From WTKG01 sp963735005 (GTDB taxonomy: Bacteria > Actinomycetota > Actinomycetes > Actinomycetales > Demequinaceae), in NCBI GenBank assembly GCA_963735005.1, contig CAVTJA010000007.1, forward strand, positions 124,001 through 188,000: a DNA stretch of 64,000 nucleotides. The letters run 5' to 3'. Shown piece after piece: positions 26,942 to 36,222 of this stretch (positions are counted from its first letter, which is position 1; the number at the start of each line of letters is the position of its first letter). The translations under genes and the position numbers were made by a program. The notes below the pieces were generated by a model that saw only the letters and a program-made list of their open reading frames with translations, was not told the DNA's origin and searched no databases.

Positions 26942-28156
26942 TCACTTCCCCGAGCTCGGCGCGGCCGGGCCGCGGGCGCCCGCGAGAAGCACAAACCTTG
27001 CCACGGTCAACAGCCACGTGAGAGCGAGGATTGCGAAAAGAGACAACGCCAGGATCCACGGCGGCGGCGCGAGCGCGCCGACGGCGACGGCTACGGCGGC
27101 GGCACCGAGCACGATCGCGATAGCTGCGCGCATCTTCGGGTGTTTCGTATCCATCTGCTGCAGAGCGGCCGCGATGTTTGTCACCGCCACCAAGCCCACG
27201 GCGACGCCGCCGCCCAGCAGCCAGCTCGCCACCGCAGGCGTGCGCGAGTCGTGCGCGTGCTCGACGAGAGTCGGCATTGCCGCCCCGACAGCCGTGATAG
27301 CCATCAGCACTGGCAGGTGCCCAAGCGCCCACCGCACAAGAGTGGACGGCGGCGTGCGCGGAAGTTTGTCGCCAAGGATGTCGAAGTACATCCACCAGTA
27401 GGCGAAGCTGATCGTCAGCCCGAGCACGCCGGTGGCGATGGCGAGCGCGTCGCCCTCCGAGTGCGACATTCCCTCGACCGCTCCGACCACGACCTCGCCA
27501 AGCACGATGATCGTGAACAGGCCGAACCGCTCCACGAGCGAGTCCGTGGGCCGCAACGCATCGACGCCCGGCGCGCGCCTGAGCTGCGGCAGGATCGAGT
27601 TCACGAGCAGCCACCCCGCCACGAACGCTGCCCACACCACCACTCGCGCGCCCTCGCCTACGAACACGCTCGCCACGACCACGCCGACGGTGGCCAAGTT
27701 GGCAATGCCGTAGCGCGTCACCGAGGTGCGGTACTCGGGCGCGTCGTATTTACGCAGGTCCCACCAGAAGTACGCGATGAAGGCGAGGAAGGCGGCGTAG
27801 GTGATCGCGAAGGCCCGCCCGGAATCGCCTGCCGCGTCGCCCGTGTAGACGGCGAGCACCGCCAGGATCAACATCTGCGCAAACACGTACGTGCGGGTGC
27901 GGCCGTCCTCGCGGCCGTGGAGCTCGTAGTAGAGCGAGCCGTTGAACCACGCGATCCACACCATGCCAAAGACGACCGCGAACTCACCGATCGCCTGCCA
28001 CGAGACGTGGCCCGCTAAGGTGTGCGCCGCGCGGCCGATGACGACCACATAGACGAGGTCATAGAACAGTTCCAGGAAGCTGACGCGGCGGTCGTCGATG
28101 ACCTCACCGTGCGCGCGGGGCGGGAGCCAGAACCGGCGGCGGAACTCGCGAATCAT
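26942..28156 (-). CDS. ltrA: low temperature requirement A (LtrA) family membrane protein
   Basis: A polytopic membrane protein of 404 aa with about 12 hydrophobic segments. The N-terminal SFLELFYDLVYVVVIGRAAH is the family signature, and SLVERFGLFTIIVLGEVVVG is the conserved internal motif. LtrA was named from a Listeria gene needed for growth at low temperature; its biochemical role is not known. ATG at 28156 is preferred because a TAGGGT hexamer lies exactly 6 nt upstream. It is divergent from metF. Confidence 0.9.
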   Translation of the reverse strand: MIREFRRRFWLPPRAHGEVIDDRRVSFLELFYDLVYVVVIGRAAHTLAGHVSWQAIGEFAVVFGMVWIAWFNGSLYYELHGREDGRTRTYVFAQMLILAVLAVYTGDAAGDSGRAFAITYAAFLAFIAYFWWDLRKYDAPEYRTSVTRYGIANLATVGVVVASVFVGEGARVVVWAAFVAGWLLVNSILPQLRRAPGVDALRPTDSLVERFGLFTIIVLGEVVVGAVEGMSHSEGDALAIATGVLGLTISFAYWWMYFDILGDKLPRTPPSTLVRWALGHLPVLMAITAVGAAMPTLVEHAHDSRTPAVASWLLGGGVAVGLVAVTNIAAALQQMDTKHPKMRAAIAIVLGAAAVAVAVGALAPPPWILALSLFAILALTWLLTVARFVLLAGARGPAAPSSGK

Positions 28157-28162
28157 TGTCAC

Positions 28163-28168
28163 ACCCTA
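28163..28168 (-). promoter_or_regulatory. -10-like hexamer of ltrA, leaderless
   Basis: TAGGGT, 6 nt before ATG 28156, in the 71-bp space divergent from metF. Confidence 0.4.
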
Positions 28169-28227
28169 TTCCGGGGCTCCGGCAAATTGGCGATGCGGCC
28201 CCCTCGCCCCGTACCCTTGCCAGCGAC

Positions 28228-29118
28228 ATGACCATCGCGACGCTTCTGGACGGCCCCGCGCCAACGCTGTCCTACGAGATCTTCCCCCCGCGCACGCCGG
28301 AGGCCGAGACGGCCCTCTGGGACACCGTCGCGCGCCTGGCGGAGACCGCGCCCGATTTCGCGTCCATCACCTATGGTGCGAGCGGCAGCACGCGCTACTC
28401 GAGCCGCGCCGTCGTCCAGCGCCTCGCGGAGGAGCACACCATCCCACCGCTGGCGCACCTGACATGCGTCGACCAATCGCGCGCCGAGATCACGGCGGTC
28501 ATCGAGGAGTTCCTGGGCGAGGGCGTCCGTGACTTCCTGGCGCTACGCGGCGACCCGCCCAAGGGGCAGACGGACTGGCAGCCGCACCCCGACGGCCTGC
28601 TGTACGCGTACCAGCTAGTGGCGCTTATTCGCGAGGTGGGCGCGGCCCACGGGATTGATGCCCCCAACCTCAGCATCGGCGTGACGGCTTTCCCGGCCAC
28701 CCACGCCAACCCGCAGTGGCGCCAGCAGGGCCTCGACGTGCTCAAGGCCAAGCAGGACGCAGGCGCCGACTTCGCGGTCACCCAGGTCTTCTACGACACC
28801 TCCGAATACGTCGCGCTGGCGCGGGACGCCAAGGCCGAGGGTATCGACCTGCACATCGTGCCCGGCATCATCCCACTGGTGAACGCCGGGCGCGCGACCC
28901 GCCTGGAGCAGCTCACGGGGGTGCCCGCGCCCGCCGAACTCACCGCCGCACTCGAGGCCGCGGAAGATGCGGACGCCGCGCGGGCCGCAGGAGTCGCCCA
29001 CGCCGCAACGCTCGCGCGCGAACTCCTAGACGCCGGCGCGCCAGGTCTGCACATCTACACGTTCAACCGCCACCAGGCCGCGATCGAGCTCGTCGACGCG
29101 ATCGGCATCCGCTCCTAA
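28228..29118 (+). CDS. metF: methylenetetrahydrofolate reductase
   Basis: A flavoprotein of 296 aa that reduces 5,10-methylene-THF to 5-methyl-THF for methionine synthesis. The N-terminal LSYEIFPPRTPEAETALW carries the active-site Glu, THLTCVD-type residues occur in LAHLTCVDQSRAEI, and FLALRGDPPKGQ and FAVTQVFYDTSEYV are conserved. ATG at 28228 fits the family start. It fits with the glycine cleavage genes (C1 donor) and metE (methyl acceptor) in the same window, though each is a separate unit. Confidence 0.95.
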   Translation: MTIATLLDGPAPTLSYEIFPPRTPEAETALWDTVARLAETAPDFASITYGASGSTRYSSRAVVQRLAEEHTIPPLAHLTCVDQSRAEITAVIEEFLGEGVRDFLALRGDPPKGQTDWQPHPDGLLYAYQLVALIREVGAAHGIDAPNLSIGVTAFPATHANPQWRQQGLDVLKAKQDAGADFAVTQVFYDTSEYVALARDAKAEGIDLHIVPGIIPLVNAGRATRLEQLTGVPAPAELTAALEAAEDADAARAAGVAHAATLARELLDAGAPGLHIYTFNRHQAAIELVDAIGIRS

Positions 29119-29139
29119 CGGTTCGGTGCGTGGCGGACC

Positions 29140-30120
29140 TCACGACAGATATTTGGCGGCGCGATTGGCGACGGCGCGCTCACGGCGCAGCTCCGCAAAC
29201 TCGATCGTCAGCGAGGCGATGTCCGCGGGTGCAAGCGGCATCGCTGGCGCGATGGGTCGCGGAGGAGGGAAGAAGTGTCCACCGTAAGTGTGGTCAGCGA
29301 AGTGCTCAAGAAAGGCGTCACGCGCATCCTGTGACTCCCACAGCGTTCGCGATCCCGGCTCCGAATAGCGGTCAGCTTGTCCGAGTGTGAACGCCTCCCG
29401 TTCCTTGACCTCTCCCACGGGGACCGCTCGCATCCACGCCGCGAGCGACGCGGGAGCCGAGACGTTTGCCGCAGATTCGCGCCGCACGGGGGCGTCGAGC
29501 CCAAGTGACTCGCAGAACGTATCGATGACGTTGCCATCCTCGTATCGCAAAACTGTTGGTTCGCCGAGGTACTTGCGCAATAGGCTGACTTGGAGGTCGT
29601 AGTTCGCGCGGCCCAGCGAATTCTGGCGGTACGCCGCAAAATCTCCAAGTTTGGCGCGCGCGGTCGCTCTCGACGGGCCGTGCTTCACCATCTGCTTGTA
29701 GCCCGACTCCACGAACGTGTCTTGCCGACGCAAGACGATGACGGGATGTACGTCAAACGCGTTGAGTTGTTTGCCGAGGCGCTTCACGAAAGCGCGGCGC
29801 CGGCTCTCGTAGCTCGCGGAAGCGGGGCCGGGATCCCCGCGAACGCCAAGGGCCTCGGCCGACAGCAGGATGCGGTCGTGCGAGGATTCGTTCGCGAGCA
29901 GGTTGAGGGCTACGAAAACGGTGGGGTCAGCGGTCTTGGCGCCTATCCCCCGGTTCGCGAGCCCGTTGTGATAGAACCTCTGGCCACCCACGATCGAGCT
30001 CAAGTCCGGGTAGAGCACGCCGGCGGCGGACAGCGTCGACCGATTGAGGGCGAGGTGCTTCTGCAGTGATGTGGTGCCTGTCTTTCCGGTTCCCACGTGC
30101 AGGATCAGACGCTTTTTCAT
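29140..30120 (-). CDS. sulfotransferase-like P-loop protein
   Basis: A 326-aa protein starting MKKRLILHVGTGKTGTTSLQ. The GTGKTGTTSLQKHL segment is a 5'-phosphosulfate-binding loop as in sulfotransferases, and VIVLRRQDTFVESGYKQMVK resembles the RxP...S(x)Y 3'-phosphate-binding region of the family. It probably transfers sulfate from PAPS to a cell-surface carbohydrate, or is a related P-loop enzyme; the substrate is not predictable. It follows a frameshifted gene by 11 bp on the same strand, so the two probably formed one transcription unit. Confidence 0.75.
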   Translation of the reverse strand: MKKRLILHVGTGKTGTTSLQKHLALNRSTLSAAGVLYPDLSSIVGGQRFYHNGLANRGIGAKTADPTVFVALNLLANESSHDRILLSAEALGVRGDPGPASASYESRRRAFVKRLGKQLNAFDVHPVIVLRRQDTFVESGYKQMVKHGPSRATARAKLGDFAAYRQNSLGRANYDLQVSLLRKYLGEPTVLRYEDGNVIDTFCESLGLDAPVRRESAANVSAPASLAAWMRAVPVGEVKEREAFTLGQADRYSEPGSRTLWESQDARDAFLEHFADHTYGGHFFPPPRPIAPAMPLAPADIASLTIEFAELRRERAVANRAAKYLS

Positions 30121-30131
30121 GGATCGTGCGC

Positions 30132-31317
30132 CTAGGCTTGGACGGCGTCTGTGGTTGCCGTCCGCCACTCGCCAAGGACGTCATCCGCCGAGCGGCCGGC
30201 TTCGAGCGCAGTGACCACGGCTTCGAGCGCGGATGCGGCTACAGCATTGAGCCGGGTTCGCGGTCCGCTCATGAACGCGGGCACGCCGACGGCCGTAAGG
30301 ATCTGCCGCGTAGTTGCGTCTGCGCAACCCACCGGGCCGTAGGCCGCCATATAGGCCACCGCGTCCGGGGCAAGCAAATCGACATCTGCGCACGCCCAGC
30401 CCACAAACACTGGGGTGATGGCCGGGTGGTACGGAAAGTGAAAGGCGCCCCCGGCGCTGGGCTCGAGGTGCGGACCCGACGCAATCAGCCACGTGTCGGC
30501 GCTGTACCGGCCAAAGTGATTGTGCGTCCGGTCGATCGTGACCACCGGCAGCTTGGTGGCGACCGCGCCGGCCGCCCCCTCGTCCGAGAACACGGCGATG
30601 GTTCTGGCGGCGGCGCTGTCGGTGCCAGCGTCGCGGGCCTTCGCGTTGAGCTCAGAGCAGGCGCGCCCGGCCCTTGGCAATCGTGTGGCCCCACTCCGCG
30701 TCGCTCGGTCGCGGCGAGCCACGTCTCCGCGTCGTCGTAGCGCCCGTGGCCGATGAGGAGGTCGGCGATTGCGAGCGCCTCCGCTCCTGTCACGGCCGGT
30801 GAGGCGCCCAGCACCTTGAGGTCGGCAGTGAAGCGAGGCTTGGCGGCCGACCACCGGGCCGCTGCGGCCTCCAGCGGAGCGTGCGTCAGGGCCACGGTGG
30901 CGTCGATAGCGGCGGAAGCTCGCGGCAGCTGTTGACAGCGGCTGGCTCCAGAAGTCGGAGACCGCCTGACCAACGGCTGCGGTCTCGCCTCCCAGGCTCT
31001 GTAGCACCGCGCGGGTGCGGTCGCGTACTCCTCCGGGCGGCGCGCCGCGCTCCTTGCGTAGCGCGCGGCCGCAGTTGCGAGGGGGAGGCCGGCGGCGAGC
31101 GCATCGGTCAGCGCGACTGCCGCGGAGTCCACGCTGTCGCGGATGCGGCGGTGCGTCGCAGCGGAGTGCCTTCCATACGTCGCTCGCCCTGAACTCGATG
31201 ACTGAATCGCTGTCGATCCGGTTGATACGCGCAAGCTCGAGGTAAGCGGATCCAAGTTCCGATGACGCGCTTCTTGACGACGGAGCCGATCAGGCGGTTG
31301 GCGAGGCTGCGAAGCAT
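30132..31317 (-). pseudogene. multiply frameshifted gene, function unknown
   Basis: Protein-like sequence continues on the minus strand across this region but changes frame about five times. It starts as MLRSLANRLIGSVVKKRVIG (ATG 31315-31317, in the OsmC frame). It goes on as LGSAYLELARINRIDSDSVI in a second frame until about 31150 and as SVDSAAVALTDALAAGLPLA in a third. It then reads VLQSLGGETAAVGQAVSDFW near 30980 in another frame, ALAIADLLIGHGRYDDAETW back in the third frame, and finally RTIAVFSDEGAAGAVATKLP to the stop at 30132. No single frame gives a full product. I do not recognise the family; the middle is Ala-rich and helical, perhaps TPR-like. Either a decayed gene or a stretch of indel errors. 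Confidence 0.65.
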
Positions 31318-31788
31318 GGGGCCACGGCTACCCGGAAGCGCCGAGCCGTACGCGTCATAGTGGTTGACATCGATCATGGTGACCTGGGCGCCGTGCTCCA
31401 CGGTGCGGGACACGGTGCAGGTCTTGTCGTGGGCTGTCTTGAGTGCAGCGCCGACGCGGGCACGGGCCTTGTCGCCGCCCTCGCCCTCGGGGAAGCGCAG
31501 GTCGAAGCTGAGGCGGATGTTGCGCAGGATGTTGCCGTCGTCCCCGCCGCTGACCTTGTCGGCAACCGCGGTGACTTCAAAGTGCTCCGGCTCGGCGCGA
31601 CGTGACGTCATCATGTCCGCGTCCGTGCTGGAGCAGCCGAGGATCGCGGCGATGAGCAGCTCGACCGAGCCGAAGCCGCCGGAGTTGTGCCCAAACCGGA
31701 CCTGGGCGCCGGCCTCGTTGTGCGCAACGTAGATGCCCTCGGCCTCTCGGGTCAGGGTGACGGTCTTTTCGTGGATCTCTTCAGCCAT
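31108..31788 (-). CDS. OsmC/Ohr family protein with abnormal read-through C-terminus
   Basis: Residues 1-145 are an OsmC-type peroxide-reducing or organic-hydroperoxide-resistance fold: GHNSGGFGSVELLIAAILGC with the first catalytic Cys (52) and DKTCTVSRTVEHGAQV with the second (Cys 124). Family members end near residue 140-150, but here the frame has no stop and runs on through the start of the next gene (ATG 31317 is in the same frame) to 31108. A lost base near the natural end would restore a TAG at about 31333. The Shine-Dalgarno GAAAGGA precedes the ATG. The core is secure; the end is probably wrong. Confidence 0.8.
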   Translation of the reverse strand: MAEEIHEKTVTLTREAEGIYVAHNEAGAQVRFGHNSGGFGSVELLIAAILGCSSTDADMMTSRRAEPEHFEVTAVADKVSGGDDGNILRNIRLSFDLRFPEGEGGDKARARVGAALKTAHDKTCTVSRTVEHGAQVTMIDVNHYDAYGSALPGSRGPMLRSLANRLIGSVVKKRVIGTWIRLPRACAYQPDRQRFSHRVQGERRMEGTPLRRTAASATAWTPRQSR

Positions 31789-31961
31789 GGGGGAATCCTT
31801 TCACGATGCTGCTCACGGCGGAACGCGCGGCGGCGGCCGCATCTTCCCTCCGGGTTTCGCCCGGCGCCACGCTCAGGTAAACTTCCGGCAGTCGTTCGGC
31901 GCCTCGTCGCGTCGACAAAGCGCAATGGCGAGCCCGCCGCGCACAACACCTTTGAGGGATC

Positions 31962-34265
31962 ATGACTGACAACACCCCTGCCTTCCCCGCGGGCACCATC
32001 CTCGGCTACCCCCGCATCGGTAAGAACCGCGAGCTCAAAAAGGCACTTGAGTCCTTCTGGAAGGGCGCCAGCTCAGCCGCAGACCTCGAGTCCGCCGCCA
32101 AGGCGCTACGCTCCGAGGCGCGCGAACGCCTTGCCGGTCTGGGCCTGGGCCGCACCAACTCGTCAATCCCCTCGAACTTCTCGTTCTACGACCACATGCT
32201 CGACGCCTCGGTGTCGCTCGGCTGCGTCCCGACGCGTTTCAAGGGCCACGAGTCCGAGCACGGCGGCTACGACCTCGCCGGCTACTCGGTGATCGCCCGC
32301 GGCGAGGGCGCCGTCGCGCCGCTCGAGATGACCAAGTGGTTCGACTCCAATTACCACTACCTGGTGCCTGAGATCGGCCCCGAGACCACTTTCGAGCTTG
32401 CCTCGCTGCGGTGGGTCGAGGAGTTCGTGGAGGCCAAGGAGGCGGGCTTCATCACCCGCCCCGTCATCACCGGCCCGCTGACGTTCCTGTACCTCGCCAA
32501 GGCGAGTGACGAGGCGCCCGAGGGCTTCCAGCCGATCTCGCTGCTCGACGACCTGCTGCCGGTCTACGCGACGCTGCTCGAGGAGTTCAAGGCCGCCGGC
32601 GCCGAGTGGGTTCAGATTGACGAGCCGATCCTCGTCGCCGACTTTGACGCGGCGCGCTCCGACGTGCTCGCCAACGCCGACCGCGTGTACTCGACCCTTG
32701 GCGCCGCGACCGAGCGCCCCGCGCTGTTCGTGGCTGCGCCTTACAACTCGCTCGACGACGCGCTGCCGGTGCTCGCGGGCACCGGCATCGAGGCGATTGG
32801 CGTGGACCTGATCCGCGGCAAGATGCCGTCCGGCGCCGACCTCACCGGCAAGATCGTCGTTGCGGGCGTCGTGGACGGCCACAACATCTGGCGCACCGAC
32901 CTCGACAAGGCGCTCGACAAGGCCGCCGCACTCGAGGCGCTCGGCGGCACCGTGACGGTCGCGAGCTCTACCTCGCTGTTCCACGTCCCGCACACGCTGC
33001 AGGGCGAAGAGCACCTGGGCGACGAGCTGCTCAGCTGGCTCGCGTTCGCCGACGAGAAGGTCACCGAGATCGTCACACTCGCCAAGGCGCGCGAGGAGGG
33101 CGACCAGGCAGTCGCGGGCGCGCTGTCCGAGGCCCGCGCGGCGCTTGAGTCGCGCGCCAAGCACCCCGGCACCAACGTCGCGTCGGTTGAGAAGGCAGTC
33201 GCGGCCGTCAAGGACTCCGACTTCGAGCGCTCCGACTGGGCCACCCGTGAAGCCGCCCAGGACGAGCGCTTCCACCTGCCGGAGCTCGCGACCACGACCA
33301 TCGGCTCTTTCCCGCAGACCCCCGAGATCCGCAAGGCGCGCGCCGCCTGGGCCGCGGGCGACCTGAGCGACGCCGACTACGAGACGGCCATGAAGGCCGA
33401 GATCGCCAGCGTCGTGAAGCTGCAGGAGGACCTTGGCCTGGACGTGCTGGTGCACGGCGAGGCAGAGCGCAACGACATGGTGCAGTACTTCGCGGAGCTT
33501 CTCGACGGCTTCGAGGTCACCAAGAACGGCTGGGTGCAGTCGTACGGCTCGCGCTGTACGCGTCCGTCGATTCTGTGGGGCGACGTGTCGCGCCCGGAGC
33601 CGATGACCGTCAAGTGGGCCACCTACGCGCAGTCGCTGTCCGACAAGCCCGTCAAGGGCATGCTCACCGGCCCGGTGACGATCCTCGCGTGGTCCTTCGT
33701 GCGCGACGACCAGCCGCTCGGCGAGACCGCTTTCCAGGTGGGCCTCGCCCTGCGCGACGAAATCCGCGACCTCGAGGCCGCCGGCATCGGCATCGTCCAG
33801 GTGGACGAGCCCGCGCTTCGCGAGCTGCTGCCGCTCAAGCGCGCCGACCAGCTCGCGTACCTCGACTGGGCCGTCAAGTCCTTCCGCCTCGCCACGTCCG
33901 GCGCGGCAGACGACACGCAGATCCACACCCACCTGTGCTACTCGGAGTTCGGCGAGATCATCGACGCGATCGACGGCCTCAACGCCGACGTCACCTCGAT
34001 CGAGGCCGCCCGGTCGCGCATGGAGGTGCTACCCGCGATCCACGACCACGGCTTCAAGCGCGGCATCGGCCCGGGCGTGTGGGACATCCACTCACCGCGC
34101 GTGCCGTCCACCGAGGAAGTCACGGAGCTGCTGGCGCTCGCGAAGAAGTCCATCCCCGGCAAGCAGCTGTGGGTCAACCCCGACTGTGGCCTCAAGACCC
34201 GCGGCTACGCCGAGACCAACGCGTCGCTCGAGAACATGATGGCGGCGACCCGCGCCGTTCGCTAA
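31962..34265 (+). CDS. metE: cobalamin-independent methionine synthase
   Basis: A zinc enzyme of 767 aa that methylates homocysteine with methyltetrahydrofolate polyglutamate. The N-terminal half begins LGYPRIGKNRELKKALESFW. The C-terminal half has LATTTIGSFPQTPEIRKARA, VHGEAERNDMVQYF, the zinc ligands His and Cys in HTHLCYSEFGEIIDAI, GVWDIHSPRVPS, and the last Cys in NPDCGLKTR. The length is normal. AGGGA lies before the ATG. The 170-bp leader shows no motif I can match to a cobalamin or SAM riboswitch. Confidence 0.97.
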   Translation: MTDNTPAFPAGTILGYPRIGKNRELKKALESFWKGASSAADLESAAKALRSEARERLAGLGLGRTNSSIPSNFSFYDHMLDASVSLGCVPTRFKGHESEHGGYDLAGYSVIARGEGAVAPLEMTKWFDSNYHYLVPEIGPETTFELASLRWVEEFVEAKEAGFITRPVITGPLTFLYLAKASDEAPEGFQPISLLDDLLPVYATLLEEFKAAGAEWVQIDEPILVADFDAARSDVLANADRVYSTLGAATERPALFVAAPYNSLDDALPVLAGTGIEAIGVDLIRGKMPSGADLTGKIVVAGVVDGHNIWRTDLDKALDKAAALEALGGTVTVASSTSLFHVPHTLQGEEHLGDELLSWLAFADEKVTEIVTLAKAREEGDQAVAGALSEARAALESRAKHPGTNVASVEKAVAAVKDSDFERSDWATREAAQDERFHLPELATTTIGSFPQTPEIRKARAAWAAGDLSDADYETAMKAEIASVVKLQEDLGLDVLVHGEAERNDMVQYFAELLDGFEVTKNGWVQSYGSRCTRPSILWGDVSRPEPMTVKWATYAQSLSDKPVKGMLTGPVTILAWSFVRDDQPLGETAFQVGLALRDEIRDLEAAGIGIVQVDEPALRELLPLKRADQLAYLDWAVKSFRLATSGAADDTQIHTHLCYSEFGEIIDAIDGLNADVTSIEAARSRMEVLPAIHDHGFKRGIGPGVWDIHSPRVPSTEEVTELLALAKKSIPGKQLWVNPDCGLKTRGYAETNASLENMMAATRAVR

Positions 34266-34275
34266 GGCGGCGGCG

Positions 34276-34698
34276 TTACTGCGGTGGTTCCAGGAGCGTC
34301 TCACCCGCGGGGGTGAGGGTCCAGAACGGGTTGTGGGCAAACTCCCATAGGTTTCCCCACGGGTCCTCGACGTAGCTGGTGTAGCCGCCCCAGTCCGCCT
34401 CGTGTGGCTCGACCGCGATCTTCGCTCCTGCGACGGCGCGGATGCGGGCGATGGCCGCGTCGACGTCGGCCGGGCTGGCCAGGTTGATCGAGTGATAGCC
34501 CGGGCGCGGAGCGAATCCGGTGCGCTCTTTCGCCCACACGCGAGGCGTCATGAGACCAAGCACGATGCCTCCCAGTTGGTAGAAGACGATCCCGTCGCCG
34601 CCGTCCCGTGGCTCCCACCCGAAGGCTTCGCGGTAGAACACCTTGGCGCGCTCGATGTCGTCGACAAACAGGCTAATCAGGCTGATGCGTTGGTCCAT
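34276..34698 (-). CDS. VOC-family (glyoxalase/bleomycin-resistance fold) protein
   Basis: A single vicinal-oxygen-chelate domain of 140 aa: ISLISLFVDDIERAKVFYRE at the start of module one and GYHSINLASPADVDAAIARI at the start of module two, ending GGYTSYVEDPWGNLWEFAHN. The metal-ligand positions include the His of YHSIN and the Glu of WEFAHN. Members include glyoxalases, dioxygenases and antibiotic-binding proteins; the reaction here is unknown. It is convergent with metE and 11 bp from it. Confidence 0.85.
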   Translation of the reverse strand: MDQRISLISLFVDDIERAKVFYREAFGWEPRDGGDGIVFYQLGGIVLGLMTPRVWAKERTGFAPRPGYHSINLASPADVDAAIARIRAVAGAKIAVEPHEADWGGYTSYVEDPWGNLWEFAHNPFWTLTPAGETLLEPPQ

Positions 34699-34760
34699 CC
34701 CAGCAGACTCTCACGGGCTACCGATGCGGCGACGTCGTTGGCCGGGCGCGCCGCCTCCCG

Positions 34761-36065
34761 TCAGTCCACGTCCTCCGCATATGGCAGCGACCGGATGTAG
34801 CGCCACGACGCGAGCGCCACCAGCGCGGCCGCACCGCCCATCGACGCCGCGAGGATGAAGCCCGCGTGATAGCCGTGGTGATCGATCAACGCGCCAGTGG
34901 CCCACGCACCCCCCGCGATGCCGAGGTCGATTCCGGTGCGCGTCCACGTCATCGCCTCGGTGACGCGCTTGCGCCCGACTGCCGCGTGCGCCGCGCCGTC
35001 GCCCACGGCCATCGTGGGCGCGATCGCGAGGCCAGTGAGGAACAGCAGCGCGGCCAGCACCCACAGCGTGGGCGAGAACAGCGCCGCCGCGACGCCCGCC
35101 GCGGTGAACGAGAATCCCCACACGAGGCGCGACGCCAGCGTCATGGTCCAGCTGCGCGCGCCATACACGAGCCCGCCCACCAGCGAGCCCGCGGCGAAAA
35201 GCGCCAGCGCCACCCCCGCGAGCGCCTTCTGGCCTGTGCCCTCGGCGAACGCGACGGTGCTCGCGTCGATCGCGACGAACATCGCGCCAGATGCGGCGAA
35301 CATCAGTATGAGCAGTAACAACGACGGCGCAGCGAGCAGTAGCGGACGTGAGCTCGGGCGGCGGGGGCGCCAGCGCACCAAGGCGGGAATCGAGCCCGCG
35401 ACGGCGATGCCGGCTCCCGAGGGCGCTGCCGCTGCGTCCTCCTCGACGCCCACCGGAATGGCCCGCACGCGGCTCGCGGGAGGCTCCGTGGAGCGCTGCG
35501 CGATGAACATGTACCCGCCCACCAGGACGGCGGCGGCGGCCAGCCCTGACGCCGCCCACGACGCCACCTGCGTGGCGAGCAGCGTCGCCACCGGGGGCCC
35601 CGCGATGAACACGATCTCCTCAAGCGACGACTCCATGGAGAACGCGGTGTTGAGTCGGTTGCGGTCGCGGACGGCATGCGCCCAGCGCGCCCGCCCGAAC
35701 GTCGACTGAGTACCGGCCGCCGCCTGGAAGGGGATGATCGCCGCCAGCACCCACAGCGGCTGGTGAGTGACGGCGGCGACGATGAGCCCGGTGCGCGCCG
35801 TCACCGACACCGCGAGCCCGAAACGCAGCACCGCGAACTGCCCGCGCGCGTCCACAAGCTTCCCGATGGCCGGAGAGATGAGCGCCCACGACAGCGACTG
35901 GATCGCCACCGCGATGCCCGCTGTCGCGTACGAGTCGTATTCGATCTGGACCATGAGGAACAGGCCGAGGCCCGTCAGGCCCATCTGCAGGCGCGCGATG
36001 ATTCCCCACAGCGTGAACGCTGCGGCGCCGGGTATGGACAGGATGTCTCGATAGGGAGCGAGCAT
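34761..36065 (-). CDS. MFS transporter
   Basis: A 434-aa major facilitator protein with about 12 hydrophobic segments in two halves, separated by a charged loop (RSTEPPASRVRAIPVGVEED, then RRPSSRP). MFS-type motifs are weak: SWALISPAIGKLVDARGQFA matches the loop 2-3 motif region with G-x-x-x-D. It looks like an actinobacterial drug- or metabolite-export type. GAGGAAAGC precedes the ATG. The substrate is unknown. Confidence 0.85.
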   Translation of the reverse strand: MLAPYRDILSIPGAAAFTLWGIIARLQMGLTGLGLFLMVQIEYDSYATAGIAVAIQSLSWALISPAIGKLVDARGQFAVLRFGLAVSVTARTGLIVAAVTHQPLWVLAAIIPFQAAAGTQSTFGRARWAHAVRDRNRLNTAFSMESSLEEIVFIAGPPVATLLATQVASWAASGLAAAAVLVGGYMFIAQRSTEPPASRVRAIPVGVEEDAAAAPSGAGIAVAGSIPALVRWRPRRPSSRPLLLAAPSLLLLILMFAASGAMFVAIDASTVAFAEGTGQKALAGVALALFAAGSLVGGLVYGARSWTMTLASRLVWGFSFTAAGVAAALFSPTLWVLAALLFLTGLAIAPTMAVGDGAAHAAVGRKRVTEAMTWTRTGIDLGIAGGAWATGALIDHHGYHAGFILAASMGGAAALVALASWRYIRSLPYAEDVD

Positions 36066-36210
36066 GCTTTCCTCGCTTGGCTCACGCGCGAAGCCGCGCG
36101 TCTGTCACTCCACCTGCGCGACGTGACCGGCGCATCGGCGCGTGGCCGACTGCACCATCATCGCATAGCGGTGGCGAGCGCTTCCGTTTGGCGAACTTCG
36201 CAGTGCGACG

Positions 36211-36216
36211 TAGCAT
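36211..36216 (+). promoter_or_regulatory. -10-like hexamer, leaderless
   Basis: TAGCAT, 6 nt before the ATG at 36223; no Shine-Dalgarno. Confidence 0.45.
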
Positions 36217-36222
36217 CGGCCC

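Noticed and set aside
31789..31961. Possible cobalamin or SAM riboswitch before metE
   Set aside because: No B12-box or recognised SAM/SAH core could be matched in the leader; only general GC-rich pairing is visible.
32163..33932. A 589-codon minus-strand open frame opposite metE
   Set aside because: Its translation is Arg/Gly/Leu/Val-rich with no family motif; it is the antisense shadow of a high-GC gene.
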